Made by a program: the position numbers and the translations under genes. A stretch of 64,000 bases of DNA from Clostridiales bacterium (GTDB lineage Bacteria > Bacillota > Clostridia > Christensenellales > Pumilibacteraceae): assembly GCA_022508505.1 (NCBI GenBank), contig JAFLVC010000008.1, forward strand, positions 25,954-89,953, given 5' to 3'. Each line of letters starts with the position of its first letter. The first letter of the stretch is position 1. The notes under the pieces were generated by a model. It saw nothing but the letters and a program-made list of their open reading frames with translations. It was not told where the DNA came from and searched no databases. Shown here in pieces: positions 1-8,380 of the stretch.

Positions 1-11
1 GTAAGACCCGG

Positions 12-80
12 CTGCCGCTTGCGGCAGACTGAGGGACTGCCCCTCTTATCTCTTATTTCTTATCTTAGCCACGAAGTGGC
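12..80. repeat. Tandem mini-hairpin cluster 1
   Basis: Three small perfect inverted repeats lie in the 82 bases before the stop of the first gene: CTGCCG/CGGCAG (12-27, 4-nt loop), GAGGG/CCCTC (31-45, 5-nt loop) and GCCAC/GTGGC (68-80, 3-nt loop). No coding sequence is visible here. The same arrangement recurs at 6790-6839 and 30564-30640. It may act as a 3' untranslated structure or be a dispersed palindromic element; its role is unknown. Confidence 0.5.
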
Positions 81-82
81 GC

Positions 83-1126
83 TTATATTTTACCTGTCCA
101 GCCCCTATACCGAGTGGAGCCGTCCTTTTTGGGGTCTGTCATATACTTGATGAAATTGAAGTTTTCCCACTTCTTTTCGTCGAGGTTGTACACTTTGACA
201 GAGCGTATATATATCGCGGGATCGGGCGGGCACCAAATGACGCCCGACGTCGTCGACGACTTTTCTGTCGGCTGCGCCGTCGCCGCTATTTTCTTGAGGT
301 TTTCAATCGTCTTATTGTTGAGCGCATAGCCTACCATAGTCGGTTTGAGCTCTCTTATTGTATAGCTCATGCCGTCGGCGGAGTTATTCACCACGCTGAC
401 GTAGTTGGACGGCTGCTCCTTGTACGACATCTGAAACTCAGTGCTCGTGTCGTTGTACAGGTACGCAAGAACGCCTACATCTTCGAGCCTTGTGGTGTTG
501 ATGCCGTTTTTATCGGCGTTGAGGTCGTAGCCGAACTTGTTGCACACGTTGTCGGGGAACCACTTGTTGGGAATGGCTTTGAACTTTTCGCAATACGATT
601 TGTTCTGCGCGTGGTGCTGAGTGTTATTGTATATACTTGAGCCGCCTTCCCACACCGTGGGCTGCTTTTCATAGCCGCCGAACCTAACCCATCCGTCCGT
701 ATCCCGGTCGGCATCGCCTGCGTCGAACAGAACGGTATTGTTGAAATAACCGTTTTTGGCGAGGAAAATGAAATTAGAAGCTGCGATATCGTACTCATTC
801 TCTTCTATGATGTATTCGAGCACCATTTCGTTGGACAGCTCAAAACGCGCGATTACGTTTTTGTAATTGCGGTACGGGTTGTCGATGTACATAAAGACGG
901 GCACTATGAGCGCTATTATAAGCATGATAATAGCTATCGCGACGACGGCGCCGATTATAAAAGCGGTACGCTTCGACCGACGCTGCGACAAAACCATGGC
1001 TTGCTCTTCGGAAAGCCTTGTGAGCGGTTCTTCTTCCGTCTTGATCGGATTCAATTTGGATTGTTCCGCCAACCGCTTCTGCTTGCGTTCCTTTGCGGTG
1101 AGCGAATATGTGCGTTTGTTTTTCAA
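83..1126 (-). CDS. Membrane-anchored cyclophilin-like protein, probably inactive
   Basis: 347 aa. A charged N-terminal cytoplasmic segment (1-54) is followed by one transmembrane helix (about 55-80) and an extracytoplasmic domain. That domain begins like a cyclophilin-type peptidyl-prolyl isomerase: a beta strand, then AASNFIFLAKNGYFNNTVLF, then a GG-containing loop (FGGYEK). The usual FHR and QGGD signatures are replaced (VLFDAG, VRFGGY), so catalysis is doubtful and a binding role is more likely. The start is TTG, preceded by AGGA at about 6 nt. It follows the DUF975-like gene by only 10 bp, so the two form an operon. The family call rests on pattern recognition of a divergent sequence. Confidence 0.6.
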   Translation of the reverse strand: MKNKRTYSLTAKERKQKRLAEQSKLNPIKTEEEPLTRLSEEQAMVLSQRRSKRTAFIIGAVVAIAIIMLIIALIVPVFMYIDNPYRNYKNVIARFELSNEMVLEYIIEENEYDIAASNFIFLAKNGYFNNTVLFDAGDADRDTDGWVRFGGYEKQPTVWEGGSSIYNNTQHHAQNKSYCEKFKAIPNKWFPDNVCNKFGYDLNADKNGINTTRLEDVGVLAYLYNDTSTEFQMSYKEQPSNYVSVVNNSADGMSYTIRELKPTMVGYALNNKTIENLKKIAATAQPTEKSSTTSGVIWCPPDPAIYIRSVKVYNLDEKKWENFNFIKYMTDPKKDGSTRYRGWTGKI

Positions 1127-1136
1127 AATATCCTAC

Positions 1137-2726
1137 CTACTTATTATCTCTTGTGCGACGTTCCTCGCGCTCTCTTCTTATGCGTTCCAAACGGCTCTCG
1201 CCCGTGGGCGTAATGCGCGACCTGTCGCGCGCAATTCCCGTGGGTCTTGCCTGCTGTTGCGGCTGTTGCGGTTGCTGCGGCTGCTGTTTTTCTTCCGGCC
1301 TTTGCGTGCGCGTGAGCGGCTTAAACTCGGCGCCTTCGGACTTCGGCATATCGAAGTCTTTGATAAACTGCGCGAATTCGTCGTCGCTCATAACAGACTC
1401 GCCGCTCGCCTCGGAATCGGAAGGAATCGCCGTCACTGCGGGTCCGTCAATCGGCACTTCCGACTGAAAATCGTCCGCGGCGAACGAGTCGCTCTCTCGC
1501 GTCATAAAATCGTTTGGAGCGCTCTGCCTTTGCATGTCCGAAAAATAATCGCGCTTGGGCGCCGATTCCGCTCCTCCCGAACCGGAGAACATCTTGTCTA
1601 TCTTCTTGCCCATGACGTCGGACTCCGCTATTTCCTCGGGCGTGAGCTGCTTGACCGTCTCGACCAAATCGCTGTCTTCTATTGTGCGTACGCTCGCACT
1701 CGTCTTGTCGCTTTTGCCGGGGGTCTTCGCCTTTGACATCGGCGCGATGGGCACCTCCGAAACCTCGGGTGCGCTTTGCCCGCCGCCGAAATCGCGCATT
1801 GCGGCTTGAAGATCGGAAATGTCATCCTCGCCGAGCGCTTCGATTGGCGGCACCGATGCCGCGCCCTGCACACTCGCCTGTCCCGCAGAATCGGGAGTCC
1901 CACCCGCAAACTGTTGATATGGCGGCTGACCGCCCTGCTGCTGTTGCATATATTGTTGCGCCATCTGCGGAGGCACTTGTTGTGCCATTTGCGGAGGTAT
2001 TTGCTGTTCCATCTGTGGAGGCATTTGCTGACCGAACGTACTGACCGGCTGAACAATGGGACGATACTCGGTTTTATCGCCCTGAAGATTGCGTTTATAA
2101 TATACCGTTTTACACATGTTTATATACGGCAAGATGAAAATATAGCCGAGCCCGAACGTCAATAATCCGAGTATCCACCACCCGATCATTGACATCATCA
2201 AGCCGAAATATGATCCGACCTTGCCGCTCATAACCTTGCTCGACGCTGACAGCGCCGACGACGCCGTCATTTTGGGGTTTGCGACGAGGAGCTTGCCCGC
2301 CATTGTCGTGCGCATCAGATAGATTACACCGGGAACTATCAAGCACAGCAAAAGCAAAAAGCCCAAGAGCACGCGCTTTGCGTTGAGCTTGAATATTTTT
2401 GTCAGTCCGTTCCTTGCGAGCGTGTCGCCCAGCCTTCTGACGTTATACGGTATGCACTTATACGACGCGATGTAAAAATCGATCATGGCGTGGTTTAATA
2501 CGCCCATACCGATAAAAGCCAAGATGACGAGAATGCTGCCGTAAGCTATGAAAATTATCGACACGATAAGGTTGTCTATCGCGCCTATGCTGACGATTGA
2601 CAGAGCTATCATGACGAGCAAAATCGAAAACACCGCATATTCTACCAAGTAAAGTACGACGGCCTGATGCATATTGAGAGCGAGCTTACTGCGCGCTTCC
2701 GCTTTTATGTCCTTCCTATCCATCAC
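1137..2726 (-). CDS. DUF975-like polytopic membrane protein with long Q/P-rich cytoplasmic tail
   Basis: 529 aa. The N-terminal 220 residues hold about five hydrophobic segments, with the RKDIKAEARSKLALN opening and layout typical of DUF975-type membrane proteins. The remaining 300 residues are soluble and low-complexity: PPQM-x-QQ repeats near 230-265, an acidic/Ser-rich middle, a QQPQQPQQ run near 495 and a strongly basic C-terminus. The family function is unknown. GTG at 2726 is directly followed by ATG at 2723, and no ribosome binding site precedes either. A TTGACA-17-TAAAAT promoter ends 5 nt before the GTG, so the mRNA is probably leaderless or has a leader of only 2 nt. Cotranscribed with the cyclophilin-like gene downstream. 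Confidence 0.7.
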   Translation of the reverse strand: MMDRKDIKAEARSKLALNMHQAVVLYLVEYAVFSILLVMIALSIVSIGAIDNLIVSIIFIAYGSILVILAFIGMGVLNHAMIDFYIASYKCIPYNVRRLGDTLARNGLTKIFKLNAKRVLLGFLLLLCLIVPGVIYLMRTTMAGKLLVANPKMTASSALSASSKVMSGKVGSYFGLMMSMIGWWILGLLTFGLGYIFILPYINMCKTVYYKRNLQGDKTEYRPIVQPVSTFGQQMPPQMEQQIPPQMAQQVPPQMAQQYMQQQQGGQPPYQQFAGGTPDSAGQASVQGAASVPPIEALGEDDISDLQAAMRDFGGGQSAPEVSEVPIAPMSKAKTPGKSDKTSASVRTIEDSDLVETVKQLTPEEIAESDVMGKKIDKMFSGSGGAESAPKRDYFSDMQRQSAPNDFMTRESDSFAADDFQSEVPIDGPAVTAIPSDSEASGESVMSDDEFAQFIKDFDMPKSEGAEFKPLTRTQRPEEKQQPQQPQQPQQQARPTGIARDRSRITPTGESRLERIRREREERRTRDNK

Positions 2727-2731
2727 CTTAT

Positions 2732-2760
2732 ATTTTACAGCAATCGAAAAATTTTGTCAA
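2732..2760 (-). promoter_or_regulatory. Sigma-A promoter, near-leaderless
   Basis: Read on the minus strand: TTGACA at 2755-2760, a 17-bp spacer, TAAAAT at 2732-2737. The predicted start of transcription is at about 2725, at the start codon of the DUF975-like gene. Confidence 0.7.
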
Positions 2761-2798
2761 TACAATATTGTTACTTCTTTGTAAAATTTACGCAAAGC

Positions 2799-2820
2799 AA
2801 AAACCGCTCTTTGCGAGCGG
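2799..2820 (-). terminator. Rho-independent terminator after small membrane protein gene
   Basis: On the minus strand, CCGCTC-GCAAA-GAGCGG is followed by TTTTT. A flanking CGCAAAG/CTTTGCG pair (2791-2797, 2821-2827) could extend the structure. It lies 19 bp past the stop of the gene at 2839-3057. Confidence 0.75.
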
Positions 2821-2838
2821 CTTTGCGTGTTGTTCCTA

Positions 2839-3057
2839 TTATATGGTCAAAATTTTCATGATGTGCTTCTGCGTAATCATCAGGACGAGGTCGATCAGCC
2901 AAACAATCCAGAAACCGAGGAAGATGCGGAGAATAGCCGCAACAATATGGCCGTCGGACAAACGAGTGATGATACCGCAAATCCACGACGTCACAGGGAT
3001 AATCGCGAGGATAACACTGACGAGGTACGAAAGACCGAAGTAATCGCTTTTTGCCAT
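2839..3057 (-). CDS. Small two-helix membrane protein
   Basis: 72 aa from the ATG at 3057, chosen because AAAAGGAG lies 8 nt upstream and the promoter starts transcription near 3082; a longer reading frame from 3117 would begin upstream of the transcript. Two hydrophobic helices (about 9-27 and 39-61) are joined by a short polar loop, giving a YqaE/Pmp3-like general appearance without a clear family signature. It is a monocistronic unit with its own promoter and terminator. No function can be assigned. Confidence 0.65.
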   Translation of the reverse strand: MAKSDYFGLSYLVSVILAIIPVTSWICGIITRLSDGHIVAAILRIFLGFWIVWLIDLVLMITQKHIMKILTI

Positions 3058-3088
3058 GATTTTTACTCCTTTTAATTTTTGTAGTTTC

Positions 3089-3117
3089 ATTATACTATGT
3101 ATATGTCGCCGTGTCAA
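3089..3117 (-). promoter_or_regulatory. Consensus sigma-A promoter
   Basis: Read on the minus strand: TTGACA (3112-3117), 17-bp spacer, TATAAT (3089-3094), a perfect match to consensus. It overlaps the 3' end of the pseudouridine synthase gene and drives the small membrane protein gene. Confidence 0.85.
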
Positions 3118-3962
3118 GTATATTTCGAAAATTTTGTCATAAATTCTGCGGCAAAACCGCTTACTGTTTCAAAACCCTTGCCGTTCAAATACTTGAGCGT
3201 TCCGCCTAGCCCTTCAAACGTCAGCTTGACTGCGGCGAGCATTTGACTGCCGTCCGCTTCCGCAACTTTTACGCTCTCCCCGTACTTGGGATCGCCCACT
3301 ATCGGACTTCCTATAAACGCGAGATGGGCGCGAATTTGGTGCGTCCGTCCCGTGTACGGATAAACGCGAAGAAGCGCGAAGTTGCCGACGCGCTCAACCG
3401 TCTCGTACTCGGTTACCATCGTCTTGTATCCCGCCTTTTCGGTTGCAGACACCGCCGCTATGCCGCCGCTGACCGCCGTGTACGCGGTGAGCGTATCGCG
3501 CTCATTCTTTGGCGGCGGACTTACGACGGCCTCGTAAACCTTGACTGCGTTTCGCTCCTTGAACGCTTTTTTTAATTCGAAGGCGGCCGCTTCCGACTTT
3601 GCAAAGACGATGAGCCCCGACGTATTGGTGTCGAGCCTGTGTACTGCGATGAGCTCTTTTCCGAAAAGAGTCGGAATGGCGTCGAACTCCACGCGCTTGG
3701 GCTTATCGAATATAACTACGTTTTCGTCCTCGTACACCACGGCGGGCGTAGGCTCTGAATACAGCGCGTCGGGAAGAAAAACCCTTATGGTCGTTCCCGC
3801 TTTGAGCTCCGCGTTTTTTCGCAGTCGCACGCCGTCCGCTTTGACCTCGCCGCTCTTTATCAGGACGTCAGCCTTAGCTCGAGACAACCCTGGCGCCGCT
3901 TTCAGCACCGCCTGAACTGCGCTCATATCATTATCCAAAACAAATTCCGTTTTTTTGCCCAT
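3114..3962 (-). CDS. RluA-family pseudouridine synthase
   Basis: 282 aa. An N-terminal S4 RNA-binding domain (about 8-70) precedes the synthase domain. The catalytic motif HRLDTNTSG contains the expected nucleophile Asp111, and YTGRTHQIRAHLA (near residue 200) is the conserved motif III. It isomerises uridine to pseudouridine in rRNA (RluC/RluD group); the target position cannot be told from sequence. It starts 24 bp after feoB and may be read through from feoAB, although the ribosome binding site is weak (AAAAGAG). Confidence 0.9.
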   Translation of the reverse strand: MGKKTEFVLDNDMSAVQAVLKAAPGLSRAKADVLIKSGEVKADGVRLRKNAELKAGTTIRVFLPDALYSEPTPAVVYEDENVVIFDKPKRVEFDAIPTLFGKELIAVHRLDTNTSGLIVFAKSEAAAFELKKAFKERNAVKVYEAVVSPPPKNERDTLTAYTAVSGGIAAVSATEKAGYKTMVTEYETVERVGNFALLRVYPYTGRTHQIRAHLAFIGSPIVGDPKYGESVKVAEADGSQMLAAVKLTFEGLGGTLKYLNGKGFETVSGFAAEFMTKFSKYT

Positions 3963-3986
3963 GTTCGTTTTCTCTTTTAATGGTTA

Positions 3987-5975
3987 TTATCTTCTGATTG
4001 TTCTTGTCCTCGCCCTTGACGCTTTGACTGCGCGGCGCACGCCGATAACCGCAAAACCAACTGTCGCCGCGCCGCCGACGCACGCCCATATTATTATTGC
4101 GAGCGGCGCATTTACTTGCGCGAGCGACCACGTCCCGTAATACGCAAACGCTGCTAAGTATGCGACCGCCGTATGCACCGTTACCGACAGCAGCGTGCCT
4201 TTAAAACCAATCTCTTTAGATAGCGACGCGAGCGTCGCAACGCACGGCACGTACAGACAGGAAAATATCAAAAACGACACCGCCGCCGCATGGCTTCCGA
4301 ACACCTCGCCCATGCCGCCGAGCGAAGCTATGACGGACACGAGCGTTTCTTTTGCGGCAACGCCGGACAAAAGTGCGGTTACGGCGCGCCAATCGCCGAA
4401 GCCGAGCGGCTTGAATACGGGCGCGATAAGCCCCGCAAACGTGCTCATCAGGCTGCCGTCGCAACCGCCCGTAAATCCGTACCGCACCGAGAAGTTGGAT
4501 AGTAGCCACATTATTGCGCTTACGCCGAGCACGACCGATCCTACGCGGACTATAAACGCAGCGACGCTCTTCAAAACAGCCTTAAACGTCCTTTTAACGG
4601 GCGGAAAACGATACGGCGGCATTTCCATCAAGAGCGGCTCCTCGCCGTCGTTGCGGGCTGCTATCCGCATTATTTTGAGCACGACAAGCGCCGCCAAAAA
4701 CCCGATAACGTACATAGCGGCTACTAGAAGCGCCGAAAGATTGAAGTATGCAGTGATCGCGGTGAACACGCTTAGCCGAGCGCTACACGGCACGAACGGC
4801 GTGACGAACGCCGCGCGCTTGCGCGCTTTTTTTTCCGCAATACCGCGGGTGGACAGCACCGCAGTTGCCGAGCACCCCAGCCCGAGTATGAGCGAGAACG
4901 CCGCCCTGCCGCTCAAGCCGAACCTTTTGAAAAACCCGTCCGACACGAATGCGACTCTGCTCATATACCCGCTGTCTTGCAGAAGCGTCGTCAACAGAAA
5001 GAGAAGCGTCACCTGCGGCAAGAAAGCGAGAATAGACCCCACTCCGCCTATTATGCCGTCTCCGATAAAGCCGCAAAGCCACTTCGGCATATCGGCGTTT
5101 TTGACAGGCTGCGCCGCGAGCGAAATGAGCCGTGTAAGAAGTTCGGAAAGCGGGCGTCCCGCCTCGAACGTTATGACGAACACCGCCGTCATTATCAAAA
5201 AGAATATGGGAAGCGCGGCCTTTCCCAATACTATCTTGTCGATTTTGTCGGTAACCGAATTGTGCCGCCGCCTTTCAATGACGCCGTTCAAAACGCCGTC
5301 GATATAGTGATACCTCATTCGTGCGGGCATGTCCCGCTCGCAATCGGCGCAGGTATCGCATGTACACTTGTTTTTTACGCCGAGTAGCTCCGCCATGTAT
5401 TCGTCGCGCTCGACAAGCTTTAGTGCGGCAAACGCGGGCGTTATATGCTTTTGCCGCGCTTCATTCGCGTATGTTTGCGCGACGTCGCGCGTGTACGGCG
5501 GCGATGGCGAGTCCGCTTTTGCCGCTGCTTCGAGCACGGCGCGCCGCGGGTTTTCCATTCTTTCCGAAGTGCCGACGACGGGCACGCCGAGCCGCCTTTC
5601 GAGAAGCGCAAGGTCGACCTTGCCTTTTGCCTCGTCGAGCATGTTGACTATTAGGACTACCTTTTTGCCCGCTTCGAGCACCTGCGTCAAAAGATACAGG
5701 TTGCGGCGAAGGTTGTTGACCTCGGCGACGAACAACACCACGTCGTAATCACCGAATAAAATTCCGTCGCGCGTAATCTCCTCTTCCTTTGAGCGCGCAG
5801 TGAGCGAATAGCAGCCCGGAAGGTCGACCAAGGTGTCGCTCGTTCCGGTTATGCGCTTTTCGCATACGTCCACCGTAACACCGTGCCAATTTCCGACGGG
5901 GGCAGACGAACGCGTCAGGCGGTTGAACAGCGTAGTTTTCCCTACGTTGGGATTTCCGCACAGCGCAAGCCTCAC
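3987..5975 (-). CDS. feoB: Ferrous iron transporter FeoB
   Basis: 662 aa. The N-terminal G domain has G1 GNPNVGKTT (7-15), G3 DLPG and G4 NMLDEAKGK. A helical spacer carries an unusual Cys cluster, CTCDTCADC, near residues 204-213. The polytopic Fe(II) channel follows, with the two inverted gate motifs around PFFLIMTAVF and GLGCSATAVLSTRG. It imports Fe(II) across the cytoplasmic membrane. The start codon overlaps the feoA stop by 4 bp, indicating translational coupling. The C-terminus ends in a basic tail without the FeoC-like extension of enterobacteria. Confidence 0.96.
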   Translation of the reverse strand: MRLALCGNPNVGKTTLFNRLTRSSAPVGNWHGVTVDVCEKRITGTSDTLVDLPGCYSLTARSKEEEITRDGILFGDYDVVLFVAEVNNLRRNLYLLTQVLEAGKKVVLIVNMLDEAKGKVDLALLERRLGVPVVGTSERMENPRRAVLEAAAKADSPSPPYTRDVAQTYANEARQKHITPAFAALKLVERDEYMAELLGVKNKCTCDTCADCERDMPARMRYHYIDGVLNGVIERRRHNSVTDKIDKIVLGKAALPIFFLIMTAVFVITFEAGRPLSELLTRLISLAAQPVKNADMPKWLCGFIGDGIIGGVGSILAFLPQVTLLFLLTTLLQDSGYMSRVAFVSDGFFKRFGLSGRAAFSLILGLGCSATAVLSTRGIAEKKARKRAAFVTPFVPCSARLSVFTAITAYFNLSALLVAAMYVIGFLAALVVLKIMRIAARNDGEEPLLMEMPPYRFPPVKRTFKAVLKSVAAFIVRVGSVVLGVSAIMWLLSNFSVRYGFTGGCDGSLMSTFAGLIAPVFKPLGFGDWRAVTALLSGVAAKETLVSVIASLGGMGEVFGSHAAAVSFLIFSCLYVPCVATLASLSKEIGFKGTLLSVTVHTAVAYLAAFAYYGTWSLAQVNAPLAIIIWACVGGAATVGFAVIGVRRAVKASRARTRTIRR

Positions 5976-6184
5976 TGCTCGACCTCTATGCTTCGGGAAA
6001 GCTCGTCGCGCGTGACGGCCGAAAAATCGCCGAAGTCGATGAGCGCAGAGCCCCTCTTTTTCGCTTTTATGCGATAGGTCGCGCCGAGAAGCCCCATGTC
6101 AACCAAACGGCGGTGAGTGTCGCCGTCGCAGCCAACCGATTTTATTACGCCGCTGTTGTTTTCGCTGTCGAAGATTGAAGCCAT
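5972..6184 (-). CDS. feoA: FeoA domain protein
   Basis: 70 aa, an SH3-like FeoA domain (VGCDGDTHRRLVDMGLLGATYRI matches the family core) that assists FeoB at the cytoplasmic face. ATG at 6184 is preferred over the GTG at 6187, since AAAGG lies 7 nt upstream of it. It overlaps feoB by 4 bp. A perfect 10-bp hairpin (6193-6217) ends at this ribosome binding site, which suggests control of translation. Confidence 0.92.
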   Translation of the reverse strand: MASIFDSENNSGVIKSVGCDGDTHRRLVDMGLLGATYRIKAKKRGSALIDFGDFSAVTRDELSRSIEVEQ

Positions 6185-6192
6185 CACACCGC

Positions 6193-6217
6193 CTTTACGC
6201 CGCTATACGGCGTAAAG
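6193..6217 (-). promoter_or_regulatory. Hairpin between nrdR and feoA touching the feoA ribosome binding site
   Basis: CTTTACGCCG (6193-6202) pairs perfectly with CGGCGTAAAG (6208-6217) around a 5-nt loop. On the minus-strand transcript its 3' arm contains the AAAG of the feoA ribosome binding site. No U-run follows, so it is not a classic terminator. It may sequester the site or serve as a processing point. Confidence 0.45.
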
Positions 6218-6228
6218 ACCGTTGCGGC

Positions 6229-6675
6229 TTATTTAAACTCGTTGATAAACTCGATAAACGTCGTCACGTCGCGGAACTGTCGGTAAACGGAAGCGAACCT
6301 TATGTACGCGACCTGGTCAAGGCCTTTGAGCCGCTCCATGACCATTTCGCCTATCGCTTGCGAAGTTACCTCCTGTTCGAGCGAGTTGTATATCTGTTTT
6401 TCCACCGAAGCGCACAGGGCGTCGATGTCGCGAATTGCGACAGGGCGCTTTTCGCAAGCCTTGATGACGCCGTTCTTAATCTTGAGCGGATCGAATGGCT
6501 GGCGCGTTCCATCCGTCTTTACGACGAGTATGGGCGTCGACTCGATGACCTCATACGTCGTGAAACGCTTGCCGCACTGCAAGCACTCGCGGCGGCGGCG
6601 TATGCTGTTGCCGTCGTCCGTCGAGCGCGAGTCCACTACCTTGCTTTCCGCATTTCCGCAATAAATACATTTCAT
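6229..6675 (-). CDS. nrdR: Transcriptional repressor NrdR
   Basis: 148 aa, full length. The zinc ribbon is intact (Cys3, Cys6, Cys31, Cys34) and the ATP-cone domain follows (KTDGTRQPFDPLKIKNGV onward). NrdR represses ribonucleotide reductase genes in response to ATP/dATP. It lies between ylmC and feoAB; no nrd gene is in the window, so it acts in trans. GAGG lies 11 nt before the ATG. A TATAAT at 6703-6708 may be its -10, but I see no good -35. Confidence 0.96.
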   Translation of the reverse strand: MKCIYCGNAESKVVDSRSTDDGNSIRRRRECLQCGKRFTTYEVIESTPILVVKTDGTRQPFDPLKIKNGVIKACEKRPVAIRDIDALCASVEKQIYNSLEQEVTSQAIGEMVMERLKGLDQVAYIRFASVYRQFRDVTTFIEFINEFK

Positions 6676-6726
6676 GATATGCTTGTCCTCTCGTATCTAT
6701 GAATTATAGCGATATACTTTTTACAG

Positions 6727-6866
6727 TATATCACAAGCAAAATATGCTTGCTTGCAATGGCATTTTTGCGCCGTGATTCAATGTCGCAGTCGCGTGAATT
6801 ACGCGAGGCGCGTCAGCGCCACGATTGCAACGCAATCGTTACTGCGTATATTATATCACAAGCAAA
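6727..6866. repeat. Intergenic element: mini-hairpin cluster 2 between 15-bp direct repeats
   Basis: The non-coding gap between nrdR and ylmC contains three abutting inverted repeats: TCGCGT/ACGCGA (6790-6806), GGCGC/GCGCC (6807-6820) and ACGATTGC/GCAATCGT (6821-6839). The 15-mer TATATCACAAGCAAA occurs on both sides (6727-6741 and 6852-6866). This resembles a small dispersed palindromic element with a duplicated flank. No reading frame is supported. Confidence 0.5.
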
Positions 6867-6896
6867 GCATTTTGTCTATCGTTTTATAATATTCGT

Positions 6897-7292
6897 TTAA
6901 GTCGCAACTTCCCAGCGCTTCGCGCAGTCGAACAACATGCACTTTTCGCATTTGCCGTCGCAGTCTTGCTCCTTGCGTTTTTTGGGTTGCGGCGGCGGTT
7001 CCGGCAAGCACTTTTGTTCCTGCGAGGGAACGCATTTGGGCGCGCCCGTCGCAAGGTCGATAATTTCGACGAGAATAACGTCCTCGCCTATTTTTTGCAC
7101 GCACGACCACGGCACGAACAGGTCCTGCGCCTTTCCGAAAACGCCGCGCCTGCCGTAAGGCAAAACGACGCCGCTCACCTTGCCGCTTTCTATACCGAAT
7201 ATTATATCGGTGATGTGCCCCAGCCTTCTTCCGTCGCTGCCGTTTATCACCTCGCGGCGACGAAGCTCACAAAAAGTAATGTCCGCTTCCAT
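6897..7292 (-). CDS. ylmC: YlmC/YmxH-family PRC-barrel protein with Cys-rich tail
   Basis: 131 aa from the ATG at 7292, which places the PRC barrel (CELRRREVINGSDGRRLGHI to about residue 85) at the N-terminus as usual. Family members are normally about 85 aa and encoded near sigG, as here. This one has a 45-residue extension with a Pro/Lys stretch and a C-x3-C-x2-C-x4-C cluster (DCDGKCEKCMLFDC), a possible metal site. AGGGG lies only 2 nt before the ATG. A TATATA lies 6 nt before it, so a leaderless start is possible, though the -35 is poor. Its role in sporulation or division is unknown. Confidence 0.85.
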   Translation of the reverse strand: MEADITFCELRRREVINGSDGRRLGHITDIIFGIESGKVSGVVLPYGRRGVFGKAQDLFVPWSCVQKIGEDVILVEIIDLATGAPKCVPSQEQKCLPEPPPQPKKRKEQDCDGKCEKCMLFDCAKRWEVAT

Positions 7293-7468
7293 AACCCCTA
7301 TATATGAACAGTCGGCGCGAAGTGTTACAAAAACTTTTAAAATCCGCATTCAATATGCTTTCGACATTCATTTTGCCGTGCGTTGTGTTAAACGCGCACA
7401 AACCGCGAATACATCGCACCGATAATAGCCAAACTCATTAAAAGCCAACCGGCTACAAAAGAGGCATT

Positions 7469-8236
7469 ATGAACAATAGAGTGGAAATCTGCGGACTTGA
7501 CACGTCCACGCTGCCAAAGCTGAAACACGAAGAGATGATGGATTTGATAGTAAAGGCGCAAAACGGCGACGAGGTCGCGCGCGAACAGTTTATCATGGCA
7601 AATCTTCGGCTTGTTCTGTCCGTCACGCAACGCTTCGCGCAGAAAAAACAGAGCGCCGACGACATATTTCAAGTAGGCTGTATCGGGCTCATCAAGGCGA
7701 TGGAAAACTTTAACGTTTCGTACAACCTGCGCTTTTCTACCTACGCCGTGCCCATGATAATCGGTGAAATTCGCCGCTTTCTTCGCGACTGCTCGCCACT
7801 TCGCGTGTCTCGGTCTGTGCGCGACACGGCGTACCACGCGCTTCAGGCACGACAAAAGATAGAATACGAAACGGGCGACTCGGCGACCTTGGAGGACATC
7901 GCCGCGGCGCTCAACCTTCCCCTTTCGGACGTGGTGTACGCGCTCGACGGCATATCCGATCCGATATCGCTGTTTGAGCCCATTTACCACGACGGCGACG
8001 ACACTGTGCTCGTCATGGACCAGATTGAAAGCGGCGCCGACGAGAACGCTTTATCTCGCATCGACATCGACGACGCGGTTTCCGCTCTCGGCGAGCGCGA
8101 ACGTAAAATCCTCATGATGCGTTTTTACGAGGGCAAAACGCAGATGGAAGTAAGCAAAGAAATAGGCATCTCGCAAGCGCAGGTCTCACGCCTCGAAAAG
8201 ACCGCCATCAAAACCATTCACAACAAAGTGGTATGA
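7469..8236 (+). CDS. sigG: Sporulation sigma factor SigG
   Basis: 255 aa. The forespore-specific opening VEICGLDTSTLPKLKHEEM identifies SigG. Region 2 (NLRLVLSVTQRF, DIFQVGCIGLIKAMENF, FSTYAVPMIIGEIRRFLRD), region 3 and region 4 (ERERKILMMRFYEGKTQMEVSKEIGISQAQVSRLEK) are all intact. It directs late forespore transcription. AGAGG lies 4 nt before the ATG. It is plus-strand, divergent from ylmC, and separated from spoIIGA-sigE by a two-component locus, whereas sigE and sigG are usually adjacent. I could not identify a SigF-type promoter with confidence. Confidence 0.97.
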   Translation: MNNRVEICGLDTSTLPKLKHEEMMDLIVKAQNGDEVAREQFIMANLRLVLSVTQRFAQKKQSADDIFQVGCIGLIKAMENFNVSYNLRFSTYAVPMIIGEIRRFLRDCSPLRVSRSVRDTAYHALQARQKIEYETGDSATLEDIAAALNLPLSDVVYALDGISDPISLFEPIYHDGDDTVLVMDQIESGADENALSRIDIDDAVSALGERERKILMMRFYEGKTQMEVSKEIGISQAQVSRLEKTAIKTIHNKVV

Positions 8237-8280
8237 CGCAATTGACGTATGGCGAGCATTAGCACCTTTGCAAAGACAAA

Positions 8281-8317
8281 AGCAGTTCGTTTTGAGATTG
8301 AAACGAACTGCTTTTTA
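8281..8317 (+). terminator. Terminator after sigG (bidirectional)
   Basis: AGCAGTTCGTTT (8281-8292) pairs perfectly with AAACGAACTGCT (8301-8312), followed by TTTTT. On the minus strand the stem is followed by TTTTGTCTTT, so it can also end transcripts of the convergent gene at 8381-8866. Confidence 0.9.
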
Positions 8318-8380
8318 TAACGCTTATACGTTATTGCCGTTGTCGGTGGGATGATTTTCATTAGCCAACCGAGCCTCAAC

